A DNA stretch of 59,074 bases, taken from NCBI GenBank assembly GCA_949132985.1, contig CASCGD010000007.1:1-59074 (forward strand). Reading direction: 5' to 3'. Under the pieces are notes generated by a model that did not search any database, had not been told where the DNA came from, and saw only the letters and a list, made by a program, of their open reading frames with translations. Source of the stretch: an uncultured Lachnospiraceae bacterium. GTDB taxonomy: Bacteria; Bacillota; Clostridia; Lachnospirales; Lachnospiraceae. Positions 8,899 to 16,433 of the stretch are shown piece after piece (the stretch's first letter is position 1; each line of letters starts with the position of its first letter). A program made the translations under genes and the position numbers.

Positions 8899-8922
8899 GC
8901 CCGATTTTTCCTTCTCCCGGGC
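8899..8922 (-). repeat. GCCCG...CGGGC hairpin element upstream of the binding-protein start
   Basis: Stem GCCCG (8899-8903) / CGGGC (8918-8922) with flanks AAATG and GCGCAGC on the minus strand, followed by GAAGGAGGAG. Related elements occur at about 6306-6336, 35073-35100, 40071-40093 and 57769-57786, all on the minus strand before start codons. Confidence 0.5.
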
Positions 8923-8931
8923 ATTTTTACA

Positions 8932-8955
8932 CAATATGGAACCCGTTCCATATTG
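8932..8955. promoter_or_regulatory. LacI-family operator 1
   Basis: A 24-bp palindrome with perfect 11-bp arms CAATATGGAAC / GTTCCATATTG around a CC centre. It is downstream of the promoter, so the likely mode is a roadblock or loop with operator 2 (centres 55 bp apart). Confidence 0.75.
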
Positions 8956-8985
8956 CAGAAAAAAATAATAAATTTGAAAACAACC

Positions 8986-9011
8986 CCATAGTGGAACCCG
9001 TTCCACTATGG
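8986..9011. promoter_or_regulatory. LacI-family operator 2
   Basis: A 26-bp palindrome with perfect 12-bp arms CCATAGTGGAAC / GTTCCACTATGG around the same CC centre. The GGAAC-CC-GTTCC core matches operator 1. A half-site (TATAGTGGAA) also sits in the spacer of the promoter at 9061-9088. Confidence 0.8.
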
Positions 9012-9060
9012 TTAAAAATAAAAATCGAAAAGACGCGCCTTTTTGATTTGTTATATGTTA

Positions 9061-9088
9061 ATTATATTCCACTATACGAACTTGTCAA
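9061..9088 (-). promoter_or_regulatory. Consensus promoter of the fructan operon
   Basis: Minus-strand TTGACA (9083-9088), 16-bp spacer, TATAAT (9061-9066): both hexamers perfect. The predicted leader is about 190 nt and contains both operators. The rest of the 302-bp gap 8862-9163 shows nothing else clear. Confidence 0.85.
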
Positions 9089-9163
9089 CAGTTTTTTTTA
9101 TTTTGCCCTAATTTTGTATATTTTTACAGAATTTAATCAGGCTTTTTTGTCTATTTTCACCCA

Positions 9164-10147
9164 TTAAACCGTTGTTGTCCTGCCCGTTTGGAGTGAAACG
9201 TCCAAAATTACATTTTCATTTTTGTAACACCTTCCGCCGATCAGCTCATGTATGAGCCGCACCGACTCCTTCGCCAGTCCTTCGATGGGCTGAACAATCG
9301 CTGTCATCTTCGGCTCCACCATCTCTGTAATGTACGTTCCGTCGTAGGATACAAATTTTACATCCCGCGGCACTTTCTTATGGCTTCGGATGGTTTCATT
9401 CATGCACTCAATAGCCAGCCGGTCAACGCCGAATACTCCATCAAACTCCAGCCCCTTTGCAAACACATCCCTCACCACCTGCTGGTAATATTTGAAATCA
9501 AACCGATTCCACTCCAGCTCATAACAGATCGTCCGCACGCCATGCGCCTTCATACAGCGCTCAAACTCATAATGCCTCTCGTGATAGGGAGATTCCACCT
9601 CAATGGCTCCCCGAAAATGGAGCACACATTTACATCCGCACGCGGACAGTGTCTCTGCCGCCAAACGTCCTCCCTCCTTATGGTTTACGGCGACTACCGG
9701 AATGTCCTCCCCCAGATAACGATCCAGGGCGACAATCGGCTTTTTCACTTTTTTGTACTCCTCCACATCCAGAGAATGTACACCTGTAATCACACCGTCC
9801 ACAATATGGCGCTTCAACATATCCAGATATTCCAGCTCCGCATTGCTCTCCTGTTGTGTACTGCAGAGCATCATCTTGAATCCGTAATCATAGAGCTCCG
9901 CCTCCACATAATCGATGAACTCCACGAAAAACGGGTTCGATACGCTAGGGACGAGCACCGCGATAATTCCGGTCTTCTTGCGGTAAAGATTACGGGCCAG
10001 CTCGTTCGGCGTATAGTCCAGCTCTTTCATGGCAATCTCGATCTTCTTTCTCGTCTCCACCGCCACATAGCCGCTGTCATTCAGCATACGCGACACCGTC
10101 CCGACACCTACATGCGCCTTTTTCGCAACGTCCTTTATTCCTGCCAC
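9164..10147 (-). CDS. LacI family transcriptional regulator of the fructan operon
   Basis: A 327-residue repressor: N-terminal LacI helix-turn-helix (IKDVAKKAHVGVGTVSRMLN, residues 4-24), hinge (YTPNELARNLYRKKT) and a periplasmic-binding-like sugar-sensing domain (IIAVLVPSVSNPFFVEFI onward). The start is GTG at 10147 with AAGGAGGTG at a proper distance; the open frame further upstream runs through a repeat element and is not believed. It is directly upstream of, and co-directional with, the importer operon, whose leader carries two LacI-type palindromes; it probably represses it until the imported sugar binds. Confidence 0.92.
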   Translation of the reverse strand: MAGIKDVAKKAHVGVGTVSRMLNDSGYVAVETRKKIEIAMKELDYTPNELARNLYRKKTGIIAVLVPSVSNPFFVEFIDYVEAELYDYGFKMMLCSTQQESNAELEYLDMLKRHIVDGVITGVHSLDVEEYKKVKKPIVALDRYLGEDIPVVAVNHKEGGRLAAETLSACGCKCVLHFRGAIEVESPYHERHYEFERCMKAHGVRTICYELEWNRFDFKYYQQVVRDVFAKGLEFDGVFGVDRLAIECMNETIRSHKKVPRDVKFVSYDGTYITEMVEPKMTAIVQPIEGLAKESVRLIHELIGGRCYKNENVILDVSLQTGRTTTV

Positions 10148-10229
10148 GCTGTTTTCACCTCCTTCCCCTTTTTTATAGCGTTCGCCCGCTCTTTTCAGAT
10201 AACGGCACGCATCGCTTCGCTCCACCTGC

Positions 10230-10281
10230 CACTTCATCGGAAGGCACTCCAAAAAATGCTTCGCATTTTGCCTTCCTCCTC
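10230..10281 (-). repeat. REP-like hairpin in the lacI leader
   Basis: Nested stems: outer GGAAGGC / GCCTTCC, inner AAAATGC / GCATTTT. It lies at the predicted 5' end of the lacI transcript. A close copy is found at 57784-57839. Confidence 0.65.
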
Positions 10282-10284
10282 TGG

Positions 10285-10314
10285 ATTATACAGGAATTGG
10301 CTGGGTGTTCTCAA
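10285..10314 (-). promoter_or_regulatory. Promoter of the LacI-type regulator gene
   Basis: Minus-strand TTGAGA (10309-10314), 18-bp spacer, TATAAT (10285-10290). The leader of about 130 nt carries the hairpin repeat at 10230-10281. Confidence 0.65.
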
Positions 10315-10457
10315 GAGGTTTTTATTAAAATATAGAAAAATCTCACCTTTCGCAGGCAGATCCTGCATGAACTTATTTTTGCTTTCAGATAATACCCCTG
10401 TGCTTTTTCTTTGTGCCCAATGCCGCAGGGAGGGGACGGGAATCATAAAAAACGCAG

Positions 10458-10486
10458 TTGTTGTGTTTCGAAATCCATGATAATAT
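10458..10486 (+). promoter_or_regulatory. Promoter of the channel gene
   Basis: TTGTTG (10458-10463), 17-bp spacer, TAATAT (10481-10486). AGGAG lies 12 bp before the ATG at 10547. Apart from the hairpin element and two promoters, the 399-bp gap 10148-10546 holds nothing recognised. Confidence 0.5.
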
Positions 10487-10546
10487 AAGCATGGCAGCTA
10501 CAGCCAAAAAAGCGCAGTAAAAACGATCAAGGAGCCAACGGATATT

Positions 10547-12124
10547 ATGAAACCGCGGAAGAAAATTTATCTCTGTTCAATTTTAGCCGTCGCATGCATC
10601 TATCTCATTCTGCTGACGATTCTGTACTGCTCGGAATCCTCAGACAGCGACGCCGTCATCCACACATTCGGAGACGCCTTCTGGTATTCGCTTGTGACGC
10701 TTACCACAGTCGGATATGGCGACCTGGTCCCGGTGACACCGCTGGGACATGCAGTCGGAATGATCTTCCTGCTCCTTTCCGCAGGAATTATGGTGACCTT
10801 ATTCGGCGCCGTAATTTCTTTTATAACCAGCGAGGGTATGCCCTTGTATATGCTGGGCATGCAGCGGTATAAAAACTGGTATTATTTTGCAGACTGCGGA
10901 GTGGAATCCACCACACTTGCCGCCAACATCTACAAGGAGGACCCGAATGCACTGATTATCTACGGGGAGAAAAGAAGCGACCAAAGTGAAATTCCCAATT
11001 ATCCTTGCATATATCTGGGCGTTTCACCGGATAAAATTGTGACAAAGAAAAGAAATGTGGGCACAAAATGTAAGGTTTTTCTGATGAAGGAAAATGACAT
11101 CGGCGTCAACAGCCGTGTCGTCAACCTGCACGAGTTACCGGTAGAAGTCTATGCGCGGACTACGAACGGGCATAACAAGCTTTCCGGAAATATCAACTTT
11201 TTCCACAGCTATGAATGCTGCGCCAGACAATACTGGCGCTCCAGACCGCTGTGCCGCCACGAAAATACCATTGTGCTCATCGGATTCGGAAACTACGGAC
11301 ACAGTATACTGGAACGGGCCATACTGACCAATATCATTTCCGTCGAACAGCATGTGGCGTACCATATTTTCGGCGATGCCGGAAAATATCTCTCCATACA
11401 TTACCGTCTGGGCGAACAGTTCTCTCTGGACGAGGAGTCCGAAACCGGAGATTCCCTGATCTTTCATAAAGAAAGCTGGGCTGAAAACCGCTCCATTCTG
11501 GAACGGGCCAACCGCATCATTATCTGTGAGGACGACGAACAGCTTGGCTGGAGTATTTTCTGGACACTGAATAAGTACTATAAGCTCCCCGGCCGCGTTG
11601 ACCTGCGCAGCAGCTGGAACGCCCCGGGGATATCCTGCTTTGGAGCAAACGAGGATATTTATACCCCGCAGCAGATCATTCGCACCAGTCTGAATCGTGC
11701 GGCCATCATGATTAACGATATTTTCCGCATGTCCGTGTCCTACCCGACCCTTGGCTGGCATGAGCTGGATGACCTCCATCAGCAGTCAAAAATTGTGGCG
11801 GCGGATCACCTTTTGATGAAAACCAGAATCCTTCTGGATGACGAGACGATCACAGAGCTTACCGCAGATGCGGTAAAGAAAGCGTACGACACTTACCGCA
11901 GAACCAAATCCTCGGAAAAGGCCAGAGAAATGTACCGCAAGCTGGACCATATGCGCTGGCTTCGGTTCTACATTTTTTATAACTGGAGCTACGGCCCTGC
12001 CCGGGACGATGAGAAAAGGCAGCACCCCATGCTGTGCCGATACGAGGAGCTGACTCCTGCACAGCGCAAGGAGCGGGACGCCGCATGGGAACTGATGGGA
12101 AAAATTTCTGTGGAGCTTTCGTGA
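10547..12124 (+). CDS. Two-TM potassium channel with Rossmann (TrkA-N-like) core and RyR-like C-terminus
   Basis: A 525-residue membrane protein. TM1 is at about 7-28, the pore loop with selectivity filter TTVGYGD at 53-59, and TM2 at 65-93: an ion_trans_2 channel. The cytoplasmic part has a weak Rossmann-like stretch (~110-200) and a clear nucleotide-binding GFGNYG at 246-251 (TrkA-N/RCK type). Residues ~465-515 (HMRW...NWSYGPARDD...HPML..YEEL) resemble the RyR domain, which in bacteria is often coupled to TrkA-N and channel modules and is proposed to bind nucleotide-derived ligands. Inference: a ligand-gated K+ channel. It is monocistronic. Immune or signalling partner genes are not adjacent. 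Confidence 0.8.
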   Translation: MKPRKKIYLCSILAVACIYLILLTILYCSESSDSDAVIHTFGDAFWYSLVTLTTVGYGDLVPVTPLGHAVGMIFLLLSAGIMVTLFGAVISFITSEGMPLYMLGMQRYKNWYYFADCGVESTTLAANIYKEDPNALIIYGEKRSDQSEIPNYPCIYLGVSPDKIVTKKRNVGTKCKVFLMKENDIGVNSRVVNLHELPVEVYARTTNGHNKLSGNINFFHSYECCARQYWRSRPLCRHENTIVLIGFGNYGHSILERAILTNIISVEQHVAYHIFGDAGKYLSIHYRLGEQFSLDEESETGDSLIFHKESWAENRSILERANRIIICEDDEQLGWSIFWTLNKYYKLPGRVDLRSSWNAPGISCFGANEDIYTPQQIIRTSLNRAAIMINDIFRMSVSYPTLGWHELDDLHQQSKIVAADHLLMKTRILLDDETITELTADAVKKAYDTYRRTKSSEKAREMYRKLDHMRWLRFYIFYNWSYGPARDDEKRQHPMLCRYEELTPAQRKERDAAWELMGKISVELS

Positions 12125-12232
12125 CGGCTGTTTGGCTCTCACCAGCTCTATGCCTCCACGGGTCAGTCACAGACCATCCCGATTTCACACCATATTGGAT
12201 CTATGAGCACCTCTAAAAACCTGCCTGCTCAT

Positions 12233-13375
12233 CTAATACAAAAAAAGCTCCTCCAAAACCCGCTCCGCCCTCATATTCCGCAAGCCGTCCGGGTCTGACA
12301 GGACGGCATTTTTCCCCGCGGTTTTCCAGCGCATCTGCCCGTAATGGGTGAGGTACGAGACGCCCCGATCCATCTTCGGAAATCTCTGATACCAGGATCT
12401 GTAATATTTTTTCATATACTTTGCCGCAAGCCTGACGGCCTGGCTGTTTTTACTTCCCTTCGGTGTGACGGTCCCGTTCAGCTGAACACCGGAGGGCGAG
12501 GAGTGCAAAAGCACAACGCTCCCGTCAGAGCACTGCCCAACCGCAATCCATACATGACCGCAGCAGCTGCAGGTGGAACTCATGACATCCCCCGCCCGGT
12601 AATCCGTGATCTGATCCGCCTTCCTGTAGCTGCCAAACCCAAGCCCGGAGAATTTCTTTGCCTGCCCCGAAGCGGAAAAAACATAGCCTTTTTCGTTATT
12701 TTTTGTGTTCAGCACATTGTAAACGCACCATCCCACGTAACCGGAACAGTCAAGTCCCTTGTGGATTTTATAGCGGTAATTTTTATAGTCGTAGGAGGAT
12801 GTTTTTCCGCTGGCAAAGTCACGCCACGCCGGACTGAGTCCAACTGTTCTGGCGTCCTTCCCCGCTCCGGTATCCGCCTTGTTCCAGCCGCCGCCCCAGA
12901 CATACATGGTGGAACCCACCGGTGCAAGCGCCGTTTTCAGAAAATTTTTGATCGTGGAAATCCCTTCCCGCGCCACGGTTGTAGATGCAACCGCGCTTTT
13001 TCCACTGTAAGCTTTCGCCCCGTTCTTTGCTTCCATGCAGGCGCGGATATAGTAGGCATAGCTGACGCCCGCCTCTTTTTTCTCCAGAACAGCCTGACAG
13101 CCCTCGGTTCGCCGGATCAGCACAAACTTTGACCGTTTGCCGCCGGCTGCGACTGCCTCATAGATCTCATACTCCGTCGCGCCGGGTAGAGGCTCCCAGG
13201 AAACGGCGATCCTATCTCCCACTGCGGTAGCCATCACGCCCACCGGCTTCTCCTTCTCAAATACGGTTTTTGCCCTGCATGGAAAAGAACATAAATTCAT
13301 CATAATCCACACTATTACAAGTACCCCGCAAATATGCACAAAATAACATTTTCTTTGAATATTCAAGTGTTCCAT
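12233..13375 (-). CDS. Secreted FN3-like plus NlpC/P60-like peptidase protein
   Basis: A 380-residue exported protein. The start at 13375 (MEHLNIQRKC) follows AAGGAAAGG; the longer upstream frame lacks such a site. A hydrophobic signal/anchor is at 13-35. Residues 43-135 resemble a fibronectin type III fold (PVGVMATAVGDRIAVSWEPL, ATEYEIYEA). The C-terminal half resembles NlpC/P60 or CHAP-type enzymes: LDCSGYVGW with catalytic C210 and CGHVWIAVG with H274. Likely cleaves cell-wall peptide bonds. Part of the ~60-residue insert between domains (GAGKDARTVGLSPAWRDF) recurs in clostridial NlpC proteins. No operon partner; transcribed alone. Confidence 0.75.
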   Translation of the reverse strand: MEHLNIQRKCYFVHICGVLVIVWIMMNLCSFPCRAKTVFEKEKPVGVMATAVGDRIAVSWEPLPGATEYEIYEAVAAGGKRSKFVLIRRTEGCQAVLEKKEAGVSYAYYIRACMEAKNGAKAYSGKSAVASTTVAREGISTIKNFLKTALAPVGSTMYVWGGGWNKADTGAGKDARTVGLSPAWRDFASGKTSSYDYKNYRYKIHKGLDCSGYVGWCVYNVLNTKNNEKGYVFSASGQAKKFSGLGFGSYRKADQITDYRAGDVMSSTCSCCGHVWIAVGQCSDGSVVLLHSSPSGVQLNGTVTPKGSKNSQAVRLAAKYMKKYYRSWYQRFPKMDRGVSYLTHYGQMRWKTAGKNAVLSDPDGLRNMRAERVLEELFLY

Positions 13376-13537
13376 CCTTTCCTTCCAAAGGTCCCTGCAG
13401 CCCACAAATACATTTTTTACCGGAAATAAACTTTTAGACAGGGGTATTATAACCCTGTCCGGCGAAATCAGCAAGGTTTTATTGTAGCTTAAATAATTCC
13501 TATATCTAATGAAAAGTAAAGCGAAATTGAATGAAAC

Positions 13538-13567
13538 AAAAAAGCGGGGACATCCCCACTTTTTTAA
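13538..13567. terminator. Bidirectional terminator
   Basis: Stem GCGGGGA / TCCCCAC-like with a 2-nt loop, A run on one side and T run on the other. It terminates the minus-strand deletion-scar operon (stop at 13698). The remaining part of the gap 13376-13697 shows no gene. Confidence 0.7.
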
Positions 13568-13697
13568 TAAATATATTTTGGTACAATTAGTACGACTTTA
13601 AATCCGCCGTATTCACTATGGTCTATTAAAAGAATTTGCATGAAACAATCTATTTCGACAGTACCATTCTTAATAAACGCTTCAAGTCAATCATACG

Positions 13698-14219
13698 TTA
13701 TGCACACAGCCTGATCACATCAAACCGGTTGGTCCCGCTTTTTACTCCCTCAAGCAGCTTTCTTGCCTGTCCCGGGTTATGCGCAATCGCGATGCTTTTG
13801 CCGTCAATTTTCAGAATTTCCGGCTCCGCTTCATAATTAAATGAAACCGGACCCGTCACTTTGCCAAAAATATATTCCGGGTCAACATCGAATTTTAACG
13901 CATCGACAGGCTGCATCCTTGTCAGATCAACACCTGTGCGCTTGAACGTCCGGTAGATTTCCCTTGCGTTCATTGAAAAATCTACAATGCCTTTTTCTTT
14001 GGCTTCCGCCCCGGACCATTTAAATCCTGTGTTAAAGCCCGCACCGCCTCTTCCGCGAAGCTTCGACGCGTTTTCAATTTCTGAAATCAGTTCATCCTGA
14101 TTCATTTCTCTGGCCTTTGTCAAAGCCTCATATCCTCCGACTGAAATATAATCATCGATAGACTCCGGATTTATTTTCCCTAAATTACGAAGAGCAATCC
14201 TTGTTTCCTGTACTGACAT
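13698..14219 (-). pseudogene. Deletion scar: NuoF-like N-terminus fused to [FeFe] hydrogenase C-terminus
   Basis: A 173-residue open frame. Residues 1-70 match the N-terminus of the NuoF/HydB/HndC subunit: RIALRNLGKINPESIDDYI, GGYEAL, then LRGRGGAGFNTGFKW, which normally continues into the FMN/NADH site. Here it switches to a segment like the C-terminus of the catalytic [FeFe] hydrogenase subunit HydA/HndD: FSMNAREIYRTFKRTGVDL...IAIAHNPGQARKLLEGVKSG...FDVIRLCA, ending just before the expected CPGGC. hydB and hydA are adjacent, in that order, in bifurcating-hydrogenase operons, so one in-frame deletion explains the fusion. The start at 14219 directly follows the upstream gene's stop. No activity is expected. 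Confidence 0.7.
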
Positions 14220-14221
14220 TA

Positions 14222-14539
14222 TTAAGGCGCATCCTCCGGTTCGGTGTCGGAAGACGGAAATTCCGCTTCCTTTACCTTTTTCCACATCTCAACCGATGCA
14301 CGCATCCCGCTCGTGTACTTCACAAAAATCAAACGATTCGTCTTTGTATCCAGGTAGTCTTCTAAAATCACGTCCCTCCTCGTCCCATCGTACGCCTCTT
14401 TGCCGTAGTCTTTTGCTTTGGCGGGAACCGGGCTGCCAAAAAGCAGGCCGCACACGAAAAGCGCGAATACAATGCTTTCCCTGCGCTTCCGGTATCTTCT
14501 TATTTTTTCATCCGAAGTTTCCGGTTTCTGTTTTTTCAC
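14222..14539 (-). CDS. Small secreted or membrane-anchored hypothetical protein
   Basis: A 105-residue protein with a basic N-terminus (KIRRYRKRRES) and a hydrophobic segment ending in SPVPAKAKD (residues 22-43), which looks like a signal peptide. The soluble rest is short and charged (DTKTNRLIFVKYTSGMRASVEMW). Start codon GTG at 14539. The stop TAA overlaps the leader of the hydrogenase scar (start 14219), so the two are co-transcribed from the promoter at 14572-14601. Family not recognised; it may be what remains of a larger gene at this deletion-prone spot. Confidence 0.5.
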   Translation of the reverse strand: MKKQKPETSDEKIRRYRKRRESIVFALFVCGLLFGSPVPAKAKDYGKEAYDGTRRDVILEDYLDTKTNRLIFVKYTSGMRASVEMWKKVKEAEFPSSDTEPEDAP

Positions 14540-14571
14540 TATGACTGTACTCCCTGTTTGTGATATGATCT

Positions 14572-14601
14572 ATAATATAGCTTTTTTTGGAAAAGCTACA
14601 A
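14572..14601 (-). promoter_or_regulatory. Promoter with palindromic operator candidate
   Basis: Minus-strand TTGTAG (14596-14601), 18-bp spacer, TATTAT (14572-14577). The spacer is an inverted repeat with arms TAGCTTTT / AAAAGCTA (14578-14598), a possible repressor site. Confidence 0.5.
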
Positions 14602-14630
14602 TTGCTTTCCGATAACTGCGCCGATAATTT
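14602..14630 (+). promoter_or_regulatory. Possible pucR promoter
   Basis: TTGCTT (14602-14607), 17 bp, TAATTT (14625-14630), followed by a small hairpin GCCGA / TCGGC (about 14620-14637) and then the tandem repeats. Weak hexamers. Confidence 0.3.
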
Positions 14631-14634
14631 TTCG

Positions 14635-14753
14635 GCAGGCAATAAGGAGGAAACACCCTTCGGGTATACCTGTATGCCAAAAAGCAGGCAATAAGGAGGA
14701 AACACCCTCCGGGTATACCTGTATGCCAAAAAGCAGGCAATAAGGAGGAAACT
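14635..14753 (+). repeat. Tandem 49-bp repeats ending in Shine-Dalgarno sequences, before pucR
   Basis: Unit starts at 14635, 14684 and 14733 (49 bp; the third is cut by the pucR start). Each has GCAGGCAATAAGGAGGAA, then ACCC-3 nt-GGGT, TATACCTG and TATGCCAAAAA. An ATG in each unit opens a six-codon frame (MPKSRQ) whose TAA overlaps the AAGGAGG. The last unit supplies the pucR ribosome binding site. Homologous to the repeats at 5276-5420. Confidence 0.9.
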
Positions 14754-16355
14754 ATGAGTATAACAGTTGCTGATTTGCTAAAGCTGCCGTCCCTGCGGCA
14801 GGCAAAAGTCGTCGCTGGGCATGGAGGCCTGTCCAAAATTGTCTCCTCGATCTCCGTGCTCGAGTCCACGGACCCCGGCGTGCTTGTAGATGAAGTGTTC
14901 CCCCAAGGTGAATACTTTGGCAGTGAAATCGTCATCACCGGATTTTTGAATATGATGGACGATGTAGAGCGCCAGTTTGTCAATCTGAAACGGCTGGCAG
15001 AAGGCGGCGAGGTAGGTCTGATCTTTTACTACGTGGGTGTCTTTCTGAAAAAAATCGACAAACGTCTCATCGATTTTGCCAATGAGCGGGATTTTGTCCT
15101 GATCGTCATGCCGGAAGGCGACGTGACCCTGCGCTACGGAGAAGCCATCTCCGATGTCATGGAACTCATCCATCGGGACCGGGCGGACCATACGTTTCTG
15201 GTATCGGAAATTTTAGCACGGGTCTCCGATCTTCCCCCGCACCAGCGAACGATCAGCACCGTCTTAAAAATGCTCAGCGACCGGATTTCCGCCTCCCTCA
15301 TCCTCTGCGACGCCTCCTTTCAGATTTTGCACCTGATCGCATGGCCCCGCAGTGAGGAGACAGCCATTAAAAGGGGGCTGGAGCAGCTTGATGCCTTTCC
15401 CGCAGACCAGCAGTCGACGGCCTGCACGATTTTTCCGGACAGCCGTCTCTACCGCTTTTCCATCCCGGCGGAGCATGGAACGGAAATGGAGCTGCTTGTC
15501 CTCAAGGAAGGCGTCTTGCCGGACGGCATGATTCTCACACAGCTTGCGGATGTCGTCCGCCTCGGTATCAATATCTGGGGCCAGGAACGAAGCGAGGTTG
15601 CAATCCACGAGCTAATCCGCGCCATTTTACAGGATGAACCGATCAAAATGCGCCAGCTCTCCAATATTTTCCATATTGATGTGGCAAATATTAATGAGAT
15701 GTGGATGCTCCGCTGCGATGAGAGCCAGATAGAGCGCTTCCGCCGTGAGGGACTTCCCCTGCTCCGGGATCACCTGGGGCATGACTCCCACACGGTTGTG
15801 GCAGATCTCTATGAGGGCCTTGCGGTAGCTTTTATGGACTGGATCGAACGTTTTCCGGAGCGGGATGTGATTGCCCGGGATCTGGCGCAGCGCCTCGGGG
15901 AAGCGGGCTTTACGCTGTCCTTAACCTGCTGCTATCCGCTGAACAACACCTCCGATGTGCGCCGCACATACCTGCTCCACCAGGAAAACATACAGACAGC
16001 TCTTCTCATCTGGCCCTGCCGCGACTCTTACACGCTTCAGGATCTGGAATTTGCCTCCGAATGCCGGCGTATCATGGGAGAAAGTGAAGCCGCCTTAACC
16101 TCTGCCCTGTCCCCGCTGGCAGTGCTGAAAAATGTTCGCGAGGACAATCTGTTGATTCAGACGCTCGCGGTCTATCTGCTGGATGCGGGCAGCAGCGTCA
16201 CCTCCTGCGCCGAGCTTCTCTTTCTCCATAAAAACACTGTAAAGTATCGATTAAACCGCATCCGTGAACTGCTAAGACATCCGATTGACAAGATGCCGGA
16301 GCTGTCATACCTCTATCGGTCTGTGGCCCTGCACCGCCTGACGGCGCACAAATAA
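14754..16355 (+). CDS. PucR family transcriptional regulator
   Basis: A 533-residue regulator. The PucR N-terminal domain is at residues 3-125 (ITVADLLKLPSLRQAKVVAG, SSISVLESTDPG), a GGDEF-like/GAF-like middle follows, and the C-terminal PucR helix-turn-helix is at ~470-530 (LLDAGSSVTSCAELLFLHKN, VKYRLNRI). Members control purine, ureide or related nitrogen-compound catabolism. It lies directly upstream of, and co-directional with, the NCS1 permease-DUF917-HyuA genes, so it most likely activates them in response to the substrate. The start ATG at 14754 has AAGGAGGAAACT from the last repeat unit. Confidence 0.9.
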   Translation: MSITVADLLKLPSLRQAKVVAGHGGLSKIVSSISVLESTDPGVLVDEVFPQGEYFGSEIVITGFLNMMDDVERQFVNLKRLAEGGEVGLIFYYVGVFLKKIDKRLIDFANERDFVLIVMPEGDVTLRYGEAISDVMELIHRDRADHTFLVSEILARVSDLPPHQRTISTVLKMLSDRISASLILCDASFQILHLIAWPRSEETAIKRGLEQLDAFPADQQSTACTIFPDSRLYRFSIPAEHGTEMELLVLKEGVLPDGMILTQLADVVRLGINIWGQERSEVAIHELIRAILQDEPIKMRQLSNIFHIDVANINEMWMLRCDESQIERFRREGLPLLRDHLGHDSHTVVADLYEGLAVAFMDWIERFPERDVIARDLAQRLGEAGFTLSLTCCYPLNNTSDVRRTYLLHQENIQTALLIWPCRDSYTLQDLEFASECRRIMGESEAALTSALSPLAVLKNVREDNLLIQTLAVYLLDAGSSVTSCAELLFLHKNTVKYRLNRIRELLRHPIDKMPELSYLYRSVALHRLTAHK

Positions 16356-16433
16356 TCGAAACAGCTTCGGATTTTATCTTTGATATTTGTCCTTTTGGAC
16401 AAACCTCAGCCGATTTTTTTGTTTCTTTCGCAC

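Noticed and set aside
10234-10446. Minus-strand frame of 70 codons upstream of lacI
   Set aside because: It spans the lacI promoter and the hairpin repeat; the end (EEEGKMRSIF) is repeat-encoded, and no ribosome binding site is seen.
9248-10480. Plus-strand frame of 410 codons opposite the LacI regulator
   Set aside because: Antisense to a clear LacI protein; no start signals.
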